Positions 31,255 to 44,110 of a stretch of DNA of 64,000 bases are shown piece by piece. The notes under the pieces were generated by a model that was not told the origin of the DNA, searched no databases, and saw only the letters and a program-made list of their open reading frames with translations. This stretch comes from Periplaneta americana (taxonomy: Eukaryota; Arthropoda; Insecta; Blattodea; Blattidae), in NCBI RefSeq assembly GCF_040183065.1, contig NC_091127.1, forward strand, positions 27,938,891 to 28,002,890, in the 5' to 3' direction. The stretch's first letter is position 1. Each line of letters starts with the position of its first letter. The position numbers and the translations under genes were made by a program.

Positions 31255-31405
31255 TAGGTATGTAGTATTATGTGAAAGGTTAGGTTGTTAGGTGTGTAGT
31301 ATTATATGAGAGGTTGGGTTAGGTTAGATTAGGTGAGTAGCATTATGTGAGAGGTTACGTTAGGTTAGATTAGGTGTGTAATATTATGTGAGAGGTTAGG
31401 TTCAA
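31255..31405 (+). repeat. About 50-bp minisatellite with TTAGG-like words
   Basis: Three to four units of GTAGTATTATGTGAGAGGTT followed by TAGGTTAGATTAGGTG. Consecutive TTAGG, TTAGA and TTAGG steps resemble the arthropod telomere repeat, but the run is short. Confidence 0.7.
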
Positions 31406-31544
31406 ATCACAACCCGTAGTCACTATTCTCAGAGTTGGTGACAATGAAAATTCCATCATTTAAGTTACTTTCTCATATTACGTCACATTAAGAAAATATG
31501 GCAGTCACCTTCATTCACGCACTCTCAATTTCGTAGGTTATATA

Positions 31545-32690
31545 AGGTATGTATTGTATTGTATTTATTAATATTCCATGGTATTCATACATTGCTTACA
31601 GCTAGAATATGTAACAAGTCAAAAAAACTTAATAGGCCTACTATTATAAAATCTTAATTTATAGTCACAGTCTAGATGAAATATATACGGATGAGATTTA
31701 CAATATAGTCTACTAGTACAACACAAAGTTTTAGTATCAATTTCATGAAGTGTTATTGAATGTCATGAATTCATCTACAGAATAGAAGGCGTGAGAAATT
31801 AGGTACTTCTTTAATTTGGCCCTAAATAATTTTATGTTTTGAGTTTCATTTTTTATATCGATAGGGAGGCTATTAAAAATTTTTACTGCCATATAACACA
31901 CTCCTTTTTGATAGCACGATAGACTTGCCGATGGAGTATGAAAGTCATTTTTTTGACGTGTATTTATGCTATGAACTGTTGAATTAGTTACAAAGTTTTC
32001 ACGATTACATACGAGGAAGATTATTAATGAAAAGATATACTGACAAGCCATGGGAATTATTTGTAGTTTTTTTTAAATAGTCCTACACGATTCCCTAGAT
32101 TTGGCACCTACTATTATTCTAATTACTCTTTTTTGTAATAGAAATATATTGTTACTATCTGTGGAATTTCCCTAGAATATTATTCCAAAACTCATTGCCG
32201 AGTGGAAGTATGCAAAGTATATTGTTTTTAAGGTATTGATATTTACTATCTTTTGCATAGATCTAATAGCAAAACAAGCTGAATTTAGTTTGGGGGTAAT
32301 TTCTTTAATATGATTTTTCCAATTGAACACATTATCGATTTTTAAGCCAAGAAATTTGGTTGTTGCTGTTTCTAATAGTGATCTATTATTAATTATTGCG
32401 CTAGAAATTTGCGACGTTGAATTTGGACAGGATTTAAATCGAATTATGTTAGTTTTGTTACAATTTAATACCAATTTATTGACTGAGAACCAGTCACATA
32501 TTTTGAAGAGAATTTCCTCTGTCGAAGATTGGAATGTGTTGGAGTTACTGGCTGTAATTACTATACTTGTGTCATCTGCAAATAATATGGGATGACCTAT
32601 ATCTTTTATTATTTTATGTATTTGAGGCGAGCTGGTTAAGCATACAGCTCTCCTACTGATCACATCCAATTTCCACTACTCCATACTATA
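31545..32690 (-). mobile_element. Jockey/CR1-like LINE, C-terminal half
   Basis: The minus-strand frame 32669-32172 holds HPILFADDTSIVI (the catalytic FADD box), ICDWFSVNKLVLNCNKT and KFLGLKIDNVFNWKNHI. After a break, 32051-31743 holds INTRQKNDFHTPS...SCYQKGVCYMAVKIFNSLP, the usual C-terminal motif of this group. The tail is AATAC-like repeats at about 31550. 5'-truncated and frameshifted. Related 3' ends occur at 50722-50860 and 57651-58150. Confidence 0.85.
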
Positions 32691-32699
32691 AATCCTACT

Positions 32700-33700
32700 G
32701 ATTTTCAAGGTAGGCCTATTTTAGGAATGTTTTCTAGTGGCGCATACATATTCAACCTTTACCAAATAATTTTATGTTGTAATGTTGCAATAACGTTGTA
32801 ATACGAAATTACATCAATTATTAAATATAAGTATTATTGTTTTTGCTGTAAACTGCTTTACTCACAAAAACATATTGTAATACTAGCTCTACTGAAAGTA
32901 TATCATCAAAAGCACATGCTGTCAAAACTGAACACTGAGTTTATTACAATGTTCAGTATTGTAATTCGCAATGCATTGGAGAACATTCTTTGCACGAAAA
33001 TCCCTGAAGGTAAACTGGGGATAAAAGAGGAACGGAAAAATTATATTTCTCCCATTCTATTCTTAGTTTTAAGTATGTAAGTTATGGTATGGTAATTTAT
33101 AGGAATCTCTTTCAACAATATACATACTAGGCCTACATCAACAACCAGAACGCTAATATCATGTTATAACATTGGGATTAAATTTTACTAACATCAAGTC
33201 TTAAACCTTTATTATAGGCCTAATTTCAACAGTAATCCTTCAATCACAATGTCTAAAAGTTACCGGTATTCGATATTTAAATACTTTCTGTACAGTGTAT
33301 TCAGCAACATATTGTAAATAATATATTTACGTAATTTAGAAATTAACTTACGCCTATACCAAATGCCACATAAATAAGATGTAATGATTATTACGAATTT
33401 AATATTCGAGATCAATTAATATTTAGGCCTATGACAATGTGGTACGCAATACTACCGACAATTCTAGGCAAATTACGATTGGGCCCAATGCAAACTTGAA
33501 ACTGGCTTACACCTTAAATTATAACAAAGATAATAAAAATTAATTTAAGTATGGCTTGAAATATTCTAGCTTAATTTCAATACAAAAATAAAAATGCTAT
33601 GGAATAACACGTATCCAAACAGACTAGTGAAAATTATAAAAGCACAAAATGGAACCAAAAGTTACTGGCTAAGTACAGTTCACAAAGCTTTTGGGTCACA
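32700..33700. other. AT-rich spacer downstream of the NT5DC1-like gene
   Basis: Contains a minus-strand AATAAA (TTTATT at 33208-33213) about 490 bp after the stop, a possible polyadenylation signal. No other gene was seen. Confidence 0.45.
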
Positions 33701-33705
33701 ATGTT

Positions 33706-35244
33706 TTATACTGGTTGTAATAAACTAATCGGAAAACCTGGATAATACCCTGAGTAATCATTTTCTTTTTGAGAAAAAATGCTGAATTCGTGATTCAAAG
33801 GAAGTTTAGCAAGAACGTCTAGATCTGGCACACATATTTTAGAATACTTTTTTATGATTCCGCCCCACAGGCTGGTTCTTTCAAATTGTTTATCTCTGCT
33901 CCCAAAATACGAACCCCAACCATTTGAAATAATAACAGAGGAGTCTCTATGCACGTAACTCTTTGAATTCATTCCTTCCGCACCTAGCTCTTCAATCACG
34001 GCTACTGTATCACATTTGGTATACTCTGAAGGTACATATATGTCTTGTATGAGGTTATCACCAATATACAAACATTTTGGATGCTTCTTTCCAGTCTTTC
34101 TTGCAAGAAGTTGGTACAGATCTTGCCAGTTACCCTGACTGTAAATATTCCCGAGCTCTAAACTTTCACCATCAATTGGATCCAATTCTGAAAATCCTTC
34201 CACTCTGACAAAGGGTCTTGCACCGATGAAGAAACCAGGTTTCTTTGCATAACACACAACCACATCAAACAAACTCTTCCAGTTCTCACCAAGTGAATTT
34301 GTAGCTGTGAATGTTGCAAAGTCAACATGTGAACCCGTTAACATGAACACCACTTTCGAGTCCTTAATCTGTCTCAACCAGTTCACAACATTGTTGCTGC
34401 ATTTATTTATATACGACTCTGGATTTGTTTTTAATTCTGAGAAATAACCACCATCATTTAAAATGAAGTTTTCTCTTTTGTACATATATACCAGTCCATC
34501 CAAAATATCAGGCCATACATCATATATTTCCAACTTGTTTCCCTCCTTGGCATCTAAGGAATCAACAATTCTGCCAAACGCTAAAGCCGCTGGCATATCA
34601 AAATAATCTGATACAGTCCTTATTCTATCAGCCATGGGTCCATTCCAGGCTTCTAGCATATTATTTACAAATTGTACAGACACATCCCACTTTTTGTCCG
34701 GTCCGTAAACACCTTTTATTTCATCATCGGTCATAAACACTGTTCCGTGACTAGCTTTCTGAATATTTCCATCAATTCCCAACTGCAATATATTTCCTCT
34801 ACTGAAATCAAACACAAGTCCTTTCTGAAGAAAGTCAATGTGGTTTTCCAACGGCTTAAGAAGAAACTCTGAATTATGACCCTTCTCAGACACCAAATAT
34901 TTGACCAACACTTCGTATTCCAGCTTCACCATTTCTGTTAACTTGTATCTGCATATTGTGTTGTCGAGATCAAACCCGATGCAATCATAGTCACTCAACC
35001 TAAAACTCTCCTTTTCTTCTTGAACACTAATCATAGCTTGCTCGGCCATATTACTCCTCGCATTAGCACGAGAAAACTGCGAATTTCTCCTGTAAGATAC
35101 AGACAAGGGCAGGTGTGATGCTTTCAGACCGTATAATCTACAGCCAATCCCATTAATTTCTTCGCTGATAAAACAATTTGATGTGACCTTGGTTACTACT
35201 AAACGACAGATACCTAACAGAGATCTTGGAAATCGAATATCCAT
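33706..35244 (-). CDS. NT5DC1: HAD-family 5'-nucleotidase domain protein (NT5DC1 type), intronless
   Basis: One uninterrupted minus-strand frame. The first ATG is at 35242-35244 (512 aa); a second ATG at 35047-35049 (MAEQAMIS) would give 447 aa, close to the roughly 455 aa of human NT5DC1, so it may be the true start. An upstream TTG extension is not a start. HAD motif I FDLDNT lies 27 residues after the second Met. ALxFGRIVD-type cap segments, motif II FMLTGS, CYAKKPGFF and motif III YIGDNLIQD follow, and the C-terminus has LPLNHEFS and GYYPGFP. The family belongs to the cytosolic 5'-nucleotidase (IMP/GMP phosphatase) fold; the substrate of NT5DC1 is not known. The extra 65 N-terminal residues are Arg-rich with few acids early on and could act as a mitochondrial presequence (inference). 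No intron is present although neighbouring genes have kilobase introns. A hAT element begins about 200 bp upstream. Confidence 0.92.
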   Translation of the reverse strand: MDIRFPRSLLGICRLVVTKVTSNCFISEEINGIGCRLYGLKASHLPLSVSYRRNSQFSRANARSNMAEQAMISVQEEKESFRLSDYDCIGFDLDNTICRYKLTEMVKLEYEVLVKYLVSEKGHNSEFLLKPLENHIDFLQKGLVFDFSRGNILQLGIDGNIQKASHGTVFMTDDEIKGVYGPDKKWDVSVQFVNNMLEAWNGPMADRIRTVSDYFDMPAALAFGRIVDSLDAKEGNKLEIYDVWPDILDGLVYMYKRENFILNDGGYFSELKTNPESYINKCSNNVVNWLRQIKDSKVVFMLTGSHVDFATFTATNSLGENWKSLFDVVVCYAKKPGFFIGARPFVRVEGFSELDPIDGESLELGNIYSQGNWQDLYQLLARKTGKKHPKCLYIGDNLIQDIYVPSEYTKCDTVAVIEELGAEGMNSKSYVHRDSSVIISNGWGSYFGSRDKQFERTSLWGGIIKKYSKICVPDLDVLAKLPLNHEFSIFSQKENDYSGYYPGFPISLLQPV

Positions 35245-35440
35245 ACTTAACGTAATCTTAATTCGACTTTCCTCGCACAATTTCGTTAATATCTGATGAA
35301 CATTGTTTCTATATTTTCCTCCAAAAAAACATTATAAACATTTCCGGTTGCGTAACCGTACATCCGATCAGCTGGTATGTTGACGACATCTGTTGACCGG
35401 AATTCGCACTATTCTGGCGCAAAGATCAAAATATAATTAC
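35245..35440 (-). promoter_or_regulatory. Probable promoter/5' leader of the NT5DC1-like gene
   Basis: Less AT-rich than its surroundings, with several CpGs (TTGCGTAACCGTACATCCG, GACCGG, GGCGC) and no TATA box. Placed by position only. The region ends where the hAT target duplication starts. Confidence 0.35.
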
Positions 35441-37626
<2,186 letters not shown>

Positions 37627-37959
37627 ATAATTACCAATAACTGTTGTGCAGTGCGACAATCAGATTAAGGTCAAATTTATTTGTTTCAGTACTCCTATGA
37701 TAACTCGCGTTTTGTATTTTTATTTCTGTACATTAAATACTGAATTTCACAAACCTTTTTGCTCGATGTTTCCAATCGAATTACGGAAATTTACGGTATT
37801 CTACTTCAAACCACAACTTTTAATTTACACAAAAATTTGTAACGTCACAATAAAGTAGCATGAGAAAAAGAATAATTGGTCTGCGTAGTTAAAATAATAG
37901 CACGACTCATTCTTAAGCTTTTTTTTTTTCGGTAAAAAGACCTTTTCCATGTTGTTGAG

Positions 37960-38200
37960 TCAGCTGTTTCAAGGCAGGTTTGAATCGCATAACATCAATA
38001 AAGCATCATTCATTAGGAAACTAAGCCAGGAGACATGGTGGCCAATCCTTTCCCCCCTCCATTGCATACATTGCTGACTAGTAACATATTTCACTAATCA
38101 GACTTAAGATGTATTTATTTGTTCTTCCTCTGACACACATCGTCAAGTGAGATGTACTGCCTGGTAATAGATGTACATATCAGGCAGAATCTCAGTCACA
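37960..38200 (-). repeat. Family A repeat, copy 4
   Basis: Reverse complement contains CTAGTCAGCAATGTATGCAA, GGAGACATGG-type core words and GATATGTACATCTATTACCA, giving the least interrupted view of the family's 5' end. Confidence 0.7.
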
Positions 38201-38730
38201 GATCTTTCCCATGTAATCATTGTATATAAACTAGACTACAAAGACTGCACATCATATTGTTTGCACCTTTGCATGCGCACAATTGAACGTCACAGAGCAA
38301 ATCACAATTAAAGTGCCTCTAAGAAAATACACTGTAAACACATAGGCCCAAATACTGAGAATCCTATAAAAATTATTAAAAAAAAATCAGAAATCTTAAC
38401 TTTATCTTATGAGCACGCCTATATTCTTTCCTTGATTATATTTTATGTTGAAAATCAAGATACTGTCAACATTTATAAGATCATTCATAATTTTAATACA
38501 AGACACAAATCAAATTCGATCTACCATCTGTTAGTCTCAGCTGTTACTATTAGGTGTTTTGGCCTAACAGTGAAGGCCAAGAGAAAAAGTTTAGAACAGA
38601 ATTTCCAAAATTTCTCCATATTCATACCTTCTACTCAACTGATGATGAACTGTTTATGTTTGTAAAACAAATTAATGTACTATCACTGACCCATTAAGGA
38701 TAACTTTGGCCCAACAGAAATTACATATTT
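38201..38730. other. No firm feature
   Basis: The plus strand at 38440-38560 reads NIYKIIHNFNTRHKSNSIYH, faintly like the C-terminal motif of Jockey/CR1 LINEs. Too short to assign. Confidence 0.35.
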
Positions 38731-40140
38731 GTTGTTGTTGTTTTCTAATGCCAGGCGTTTGACAATAAAGTCATTTGACCTCTTGCACTCCAATATTTTT
38801 CAAAGATATTATCATGACTAGCCACTGAAGCACAGATTTTGAGGTGTTCCGAATCCATTTCTTGGTTTGAGTTGTACAATGGGCAGTTAGGGGACTGATA
38901 TATTCCAATTCTATGCAGGTGTTTGGCCAAACAATCATGGCCTGTTGCCAATCTAAATGCAGCTACAGACGATTTTCGTGGTAAATCGGGAATTAACTGT
39001 GGATTTTGATGCAGAGAGTTCCATTTTTTCCCTTGGGATTGAGTTATCAAATTTTGTTTGTTGAAGTCTAAGTATGTAGATTTAATAAATCTCTTCACAG
39101 AGTAATACGTAGATTTAGTAACAGGTCTGTAAGTAGCAGTGCTGCCCTTCTTTGCTAAAGCATCCGCATTCTCATTTCCCAGGATTCCACAATGGGATGG
39201 TATCCATTGGAATACAATTCTTTTATTGAGTGATAATAATTGAGAGAGCATTTTAGTTATTTCTGCTGTTTGAGATGAAGGTGTGTGTTTAGAGACGATT
39301 GATAGAATAGCTGCTTTGGAGTCTGACAATATAACTGCATTCCTAAATTTATTGATGTGGCATAGAAGATTCCTGAGACATTCATTTATTGCAATGATTT
39401 CACCATCAAAACTTGTTGTTCCATATCCAAGAGATCTATAAAGTGAGAAGAGACAGTACGTAACACCTGCACCGGCACCTTGTTCTCTGGAGATCAAGGA
39501 TCCGTCGGTGTATAAATGAAGCCAGTTTTGTGGAGGGTACCTAATATTAATTGTCTCTAAAGACAATTGTTTCAGTATTTCAGTGTTTACTTCTGATTTC
39601 AGTATTTCTTCTGTTAAATTTAGATTATATTCTACATTTAATAGAGTTAAAGGGTTTGGTTTAATTTGTAAGTTTTCTTTTAAATTCGGGATATTTTCTG
39701 TTTTAATTCTTGAACAATGGATATGAAACTTTTTTGAGTTTTCAATCTACAAAGAGGACTGTATGAATGCCAATTGTTACCTGGTAATCTGATAAGTTTT
39801 TCATATTGAATCAGTGCTTTTTCTTGTATTGTCATTTTGATGCTGTTAATATTAGTGAGGAATCTCATAGAATCTATTGGCGTTGTTTTGATTCCACCAG
39901 TAATGAGTCTGAGAGCTTGGTTTTGAACATATTCTATGTTGTTTATGAAAGGTGAAGTAATTAAAATTTCGCCGCAGTATGTCAGCACTGGCTGTATAAA
40001 CATTTTGTATGTAGTGTTCAAAGTATTCCTAGAGCATCCCCATATTTGAATTGTTATATCTCTCACAAAATAAAATACTGACATGAACTGCCATCTACAC
40101 AGTACAGTTGAGTCTACTAAGATATACCACATTTTGTGGA
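38731..40140 (-). mobile_element. LINE with RNase H domain (3' third), CAA-tailed
   Basis: The minus-strand frame 39566-38745 has a full RNase H: LHLYTDGSLI (D), FDGEIIAINE (E), VILSDSKAA (D) and GNENADALAKKG (D), then a knuckle-like C...HLKIC region. Upstream, 40132-39680 holds the post-RT region (KMFIQPVLTYCGEILITS, ALRLITGG) in another frame. The 3' end TGGCATTAGAAAACAACAAC matches the end of the deleted copy at 40960-41535. I/R1/Loa-like by domain content. 5'-truncated. Confidence 0.88.
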
Positions 40141-40259
40141 GATATAATTGAAATACATATTCTTTCTTGGGCGAAAGTTACCTTTAATGGGTCAATGCTA
40201 CCCCCGTTGACGGTACTTTACAATATCAGTTCTAGATTCACAATCTCATCGTGTTAAGA

Positions 40260-40439
40260 CTACAGGAACCGAATACAAAACTGTATTCTACCATTGCTAT
40301 CAAAATTAGTTAGTATGTGAACTACTGAAATCTTACAAGGTTGCAATTTCAGAAATTTTGTTACTGTACTATATAGGGAACAGGGAGATTTTCTTGGATT
40401 TCTTTCTAATTCTGTTCCAATTTCGTCCATTTTCATTTT
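40260..40439 (-). CDS. LSM10: Possible last exon of LSM10
   Basis: The minus-strand acceptor TTTTAACAG at 40440-40448 is followed by 59 codons in the phase left open by the exon at 43042-43159, ending in TAG at 40260-40262. It begins KMKMDEIGTELERNPRKS, which could occupy the place of the helical tail after IPD in other LSM10 proteins (an I..QL-like spacing). The intron would be 2602 bp and would contain the palindromic SINE and a deleted LINE. The pyrimidine tract is weak, so it may be chance. Confidence 0.35.
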   Translation of the reverse strand, partial: KMKMDEIGTELERNPRKSPCSLYSTVTKFLKLQPCKISVVHILTNFDSNGRIQFCIRFL

Positions 40440-40959
40440 CTGTTAAAATAGTCCTTCCTTCATTTTCTTTCTCGTCCAACACCAAACCAGCAGTGCAAAA
40501 CTTACTAATATAGTTTCTTTGTCATTGACTTGCTTGGGAAATTTACACCAGAAAATCATCAACTTCCTAACAGGTAGTAGTCTTAAAAAGAACTGTCCCA
40601 GTATACAAAATTTTCCTTCCATCTCTTCACAGCACGTCCTAGTGATCTTTCTCCTGCTGGTCTGTAATTTCAGACTGCTTGAGGGATCCTTGTTCTAGGC
40701 ATATGTGTGACATGATGGTGCCAATTATCTCACAAATTTAAATTTACATTCACGAAGATATCTGTACTTAATAATATTCACTAACAACATGACCTGTTAA
40801 ACTAAATTAACTGAACTAAAGGGAGGAGCTACTACTCATCAATTAGCACTGGTCAACTTGATGAGTTAATGACTGAATTTGGTATAATTTTCCTCTATTC
40901 AATACCTAATTCCCTCTTTACCCTTTCCTATCCAGTCCTCTGACTGAACTCTTACTTTC

Positions 40960-41535
40960 TTCGACCCCGACGGCATTAGAGCATTCGAGGCCTAGGGGTT
41001 CATTTCCCTTTCCTTCCTCCTCTTTCTACTTTTCTGTTCCTAGTGCTGACCTGCTATGGCACTAAAATCGTCCTCCAGTGGCTTAAGGAGGGAAAGCTGG
41101 TGATCAACAAGATCTCCCAGCTAGGTCCAATGGACCCGTTGACCAACAGCAGGTGTGGTCCTCCAGACTTTCTGGGGTTGTGTGTGAATGAAAGCCACCA
41201 AAACGTTAAAATATGGTGTTCACTTAAATCGGCTACAACTTGCCATTTTCATTCCAATGTGAAATGAGTGCCATTAAAGTAAAATTATCCAGAGGTAAAG
41301 TAGTCCCCCAATCGGATCTCCGGGCGGGGACTACTTTAATGGTACACAATCAACTAAACATCTTACAATGGAATGCTGGTGGTATAACATCAAGAAATGG
41401 ATTCGGAACACCTCAAAATCTGTGCTTCAGTGGCTGGCCATGATAATATCTTTGAAAAATATTGGAGTGCAAGAGATCAAATGACTTTAACGTCAAACGC
41501 CTGGCATTAGAAAACAACAACAACAACAACAACAT
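40960..41535 (+). mobile_element. Internally deleted LINE: 5' UTR and ORF2 start fused to 3' end
   Basis: 40980-41250 resembles a LINE 5' UTR. From 41263 the frame reads MSAIKVKLSRGK...LNILQWNAGGI, the first strand of the apurinic endonuclease domain. It then jumps directly to the 3' end shared with 38731-40140 (CCTCAAAATCTGTGCTTCAG ... ACGCCTGGCATTAGAAAACA) and ends in (CAA)n. Almost the whole polyprotein is missing. Confidence 0.75.
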
Positions 41536-41587
41536 TGTAATTCATATTTTAAAGTGTATCTCAATCTCAAATAATGTGGATTGTGGT

Positions 41588-42239
41588 GAAGGATGGATAG
41601 AACAGAGAAAAAATCTCTCTGACACCAGGATTTTCAGCTCTACGTGCTGATGCTTTATCCACACTGGATTCCAGTCCCGATGCCGGATTGAATCCCCTCA
41701 GTTTAAATTCTATCTCTCAGTTTTGCCTTTGGTGGCATACCTTCATGTACTGTGTCACAGAATATGTGACAGTGGCACAATGTCCAACGCACCATGCACA
41801 GAGATGCACCCATTATGAGTGACTAAGTGGCCAGGATGAGCGCCTTCTTGAATCACAAACTGATTACTTATGCATATCATATCATTCAAGATGCCGCTCA
41901 TCCCGTCGGATCCCAGCCACTTAGTCACTCGTAATGGGTGCATCTCTGTACATGGTACGTTGAACATTGTGCCACTGTCACATATTCTGTGACACAGTAC
42001 ATGAGGGTAGGCCACCAAAGGGAAAACTGAGGGATAGAACTTAAACTGAGGGGATTCGATCCTGCATCGGGACTGGAATCTGGTGTGGCTTAGTGGATAA
42101 AGCGTCAGCATGTAGAGCTGAAAACCCGGGTTCAAGTCCTGGTGCTGGAGAGAATTTTTCTCTGTTCTATTCATCATTCACCATATGGTAACATAGAATT
42201 CCTGCATGCAAATATCATATGTACTTCGGTACATCATAG
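41588..42239. mobile_element. Large palindromic SINE unit (family 2 inverted dimer)
   Basis: Nearly perfect palindrome of about 650 bp with a loop of about 27 bp near 41857-41884. Each outer arm carries the same tRNA-like head (right arm GTGTGGCTTAGTGGATAAAG and B box GGTTCAAGTCC). Flanks 41572-41587 and 42240-42255 match at 14 of 16 bases (TAATNTGGANTGTGGT), read as one target duplication around the whole unit. Homologous to 5991-6404, which lacks part of the centre. Confidence 0.85.
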
Positions 42240-42255
42240 TAATCTGGACTGTGGT

Positions 42256-43041
42256 AAATACAGCTGACCGTCCAAGTACCAGGTATTATGCGTTAAGTCA
42301 GTCAGGTCACTGAGTACCATGGAATTGTGAAAGGACTTCGCCATATGGAGTTTTCAGGAAAGGACGACGCTTATTTCCCCCCTCCTTCTCTCTCTCTACA
42401 TTTTTTGTAAAATTTAGAGAGTGAAATTTTGTATTTGAACTAGTATTACTTAGCAAAAGGTCTTTTTGTACATACAGTAGGCCTAGATATTAAAATTAAG
42501 ATTTTTCATTAAACAGAAATTTCTATAGTTCACCAATCACTATATGTAGGCCTACCAATTACATAAAGGAACAACATTAAATTTTAAGATTCTTGTTAAG
42601 TTAGCTGACCAGCCACTATATGCGTCACTTAAAGGCTATTACATTTTAAGGTTTCTTGTAAAACAAGGATTTTTCTTGCTGAAAAATTTGAATGTGTAGG
42701 CCTATCTAAGTAACTTGTATGTAAGAACAATATCATTTTAAGGTTGTCTATAAAGGAGAAATTTCGGTTTCTGTATCTGACCTACTGGTATCACTGCATA
42801 GGTCTAAGTACGAGTTACATGACGGAACAATATTAAACTAAGTAAGTACCAGTAGTTTAGATTTTTGTACGAGTCAAATAAAAATTTCTAGATGAACAAT
42901 CTCTGTATGTAGCCTACCAATCAGGCCAATGTATGGAAACAATACACGCATAGCCTTCATGTAGCTGTCAGAACACTGTGTACCACGCAAGCCTACTGCA
43001 GGCACACTTTGTTTTCACATTTTACTGAAATATAAACCTAC
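42256..43041. other. LSM10 intron sequence, no coding feature
   Basis: AT-rich with three TAGGCCTA palindromes (42478, 42547, 42697). No exon fits the open phase of LSM10 here. Confidence 0.5.
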
Positions 43042-43968
43042 CTTGTCTGGAATATGTACATAACGAATGTTTCTTGCATGAATAAAGAACGAATCGAATG
43101 GATATTCTCTTTCCCTTGCATCAATGAAGACTGCTTCTGTCATGACAATATTCATAAATCTGAAATTTTACAAAAGAACAGAATGTAAGTCTCTAGAGCT
43201 ACAAACTAAATGCCAATACTTATGCCTATGCAACTGCTATAAATCTATAAAATACAGGTACCTATAAGTAAATAGAAGTATGTAGATAACTTTCTAGGAA
43301 AGGTAGTTAACCCTTCAAATAGACTATCCTATCTCGACAAACCAAGTATGCAATAGACAATGCATAGAAAAGTTAGTATTATGAAAACAGGGACTTTTGC
43401 TTGGGAATAAACAAAACCATTAATATTTATATAAAAAAAATACCGTAGGCCTAATGATAGCAAATAAGCTTGAGCTAGAAAACTACACAAAAACTGTATT
43501 AAAAATAAAATAAGATTAAGAACATATATGGACTCAGTTCACTGTAAAACTGCGTGGAAAGAGTAATGCAAAATTCGAGCATTTGGACTATGTTAATTTA
43601 TAAAACAGAATAAATAGTTCAAGAAATGAATACCCGGGAGTCTAACTGATGCCCAGCTTGCACCATCATGAAAACAGTAGAGCAGAAAACTGAGAATCAG
43701 TTAACTAGATGAAGTATTAAGCAGCGATTTTATAAAGGAATCGAAATTTGGTGTATACTCGTAATAATTCTAACCTACAAAGTCTATCCTAACCAGACAC
43801 TAGTGTTTCAGTAAAATAAATCATGTACCCATCAACTTGTTCGATTTTTCCAGTTACAGAAGACTCGTTTCTGAGATCTACTGTTGTATATTTTCCTTCT
43901 AAACCTTGCACTAAACACACAAGACCATTGTACATAAAATGCTTTTCCTTCCTTGAGACGAGCGCCAT
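43042..43968 (-). CDS. LSM10: U7 snRNA-associated Sm-like protein LSm10 (two exons)
   Basis: LSm10 replaces SmD1 in the U7 snRNP ring, which guides 3'-end cleavage of replication-dependent histone mRNAs in the nucleus. Exon 43829-43968 starts at ATG 43966-43968 (MALVSRKEKHF) and ends at a GT donor at 43828-43827, two bases into a codon. Exon 43042-43159 follows an AG acceptor and ends at GTAGGT. Joined, they read GLVCLVQGLEGKYTTVDLRN, then GKIEQVDGFMNIVMTEAVF, then FFIHARNIRYVHIPDK: Sm1 with VDGFMN and Sm2 with the IRYVHIPD strand. The LQGLxGxxTTVDLRxE pattern separates LSm10 from SmD1. The intron is 669 bp. A GTG-started extension upstream of the ATG is not used here. The last exon is uncertain (see 40260-40439). 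Confidence 0.9.
43160..43828. other. LSM10 intron 1
   Basis: AT-rich, with one TAGGCCTA (43446). Reading through the donor from exon 1 gives a short false extension to 43789. Confidence 0.7.
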
Positions 43969-43984
43969 TTTTTTAAAGTTATCC

Positions 43985-44110
43985 AATGTCGATACTGTAG
44001 TTACGAGACGGTCGATACCCACGTCGATATTGTCGATACGATTAGCAATTCACTACAATCGATTAGTTGCAACAGGAACACGGAACAATCGTATAAAATA
44101 ATTATGGCGG
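43985..44110 (-). promoter_or_regulatory. LSM10 promoter with four TATCGA motifs
   Basis: TCGATA on + (TATCGA on -) occurs at 43989, 44012, 44024 and 44033, four times within 50 bp directly upstream of the start codon. In Drosophila, TATCGATA is the DRE/DREF core-promoter element of housekeeping genes. No TATA box. Confidence 0.5.

Noticed and set aside
35245-35280. TTG-started extension of the NT5DC1-like frame
   Set aside because: Eukaryotic nuclear genes start at ATG; the first ATG is at 35244.
43969-44022. GTG-started extension of LSM10
   Set aside because: Not an ATG; it overlaps the TATCGA promoter cluster.
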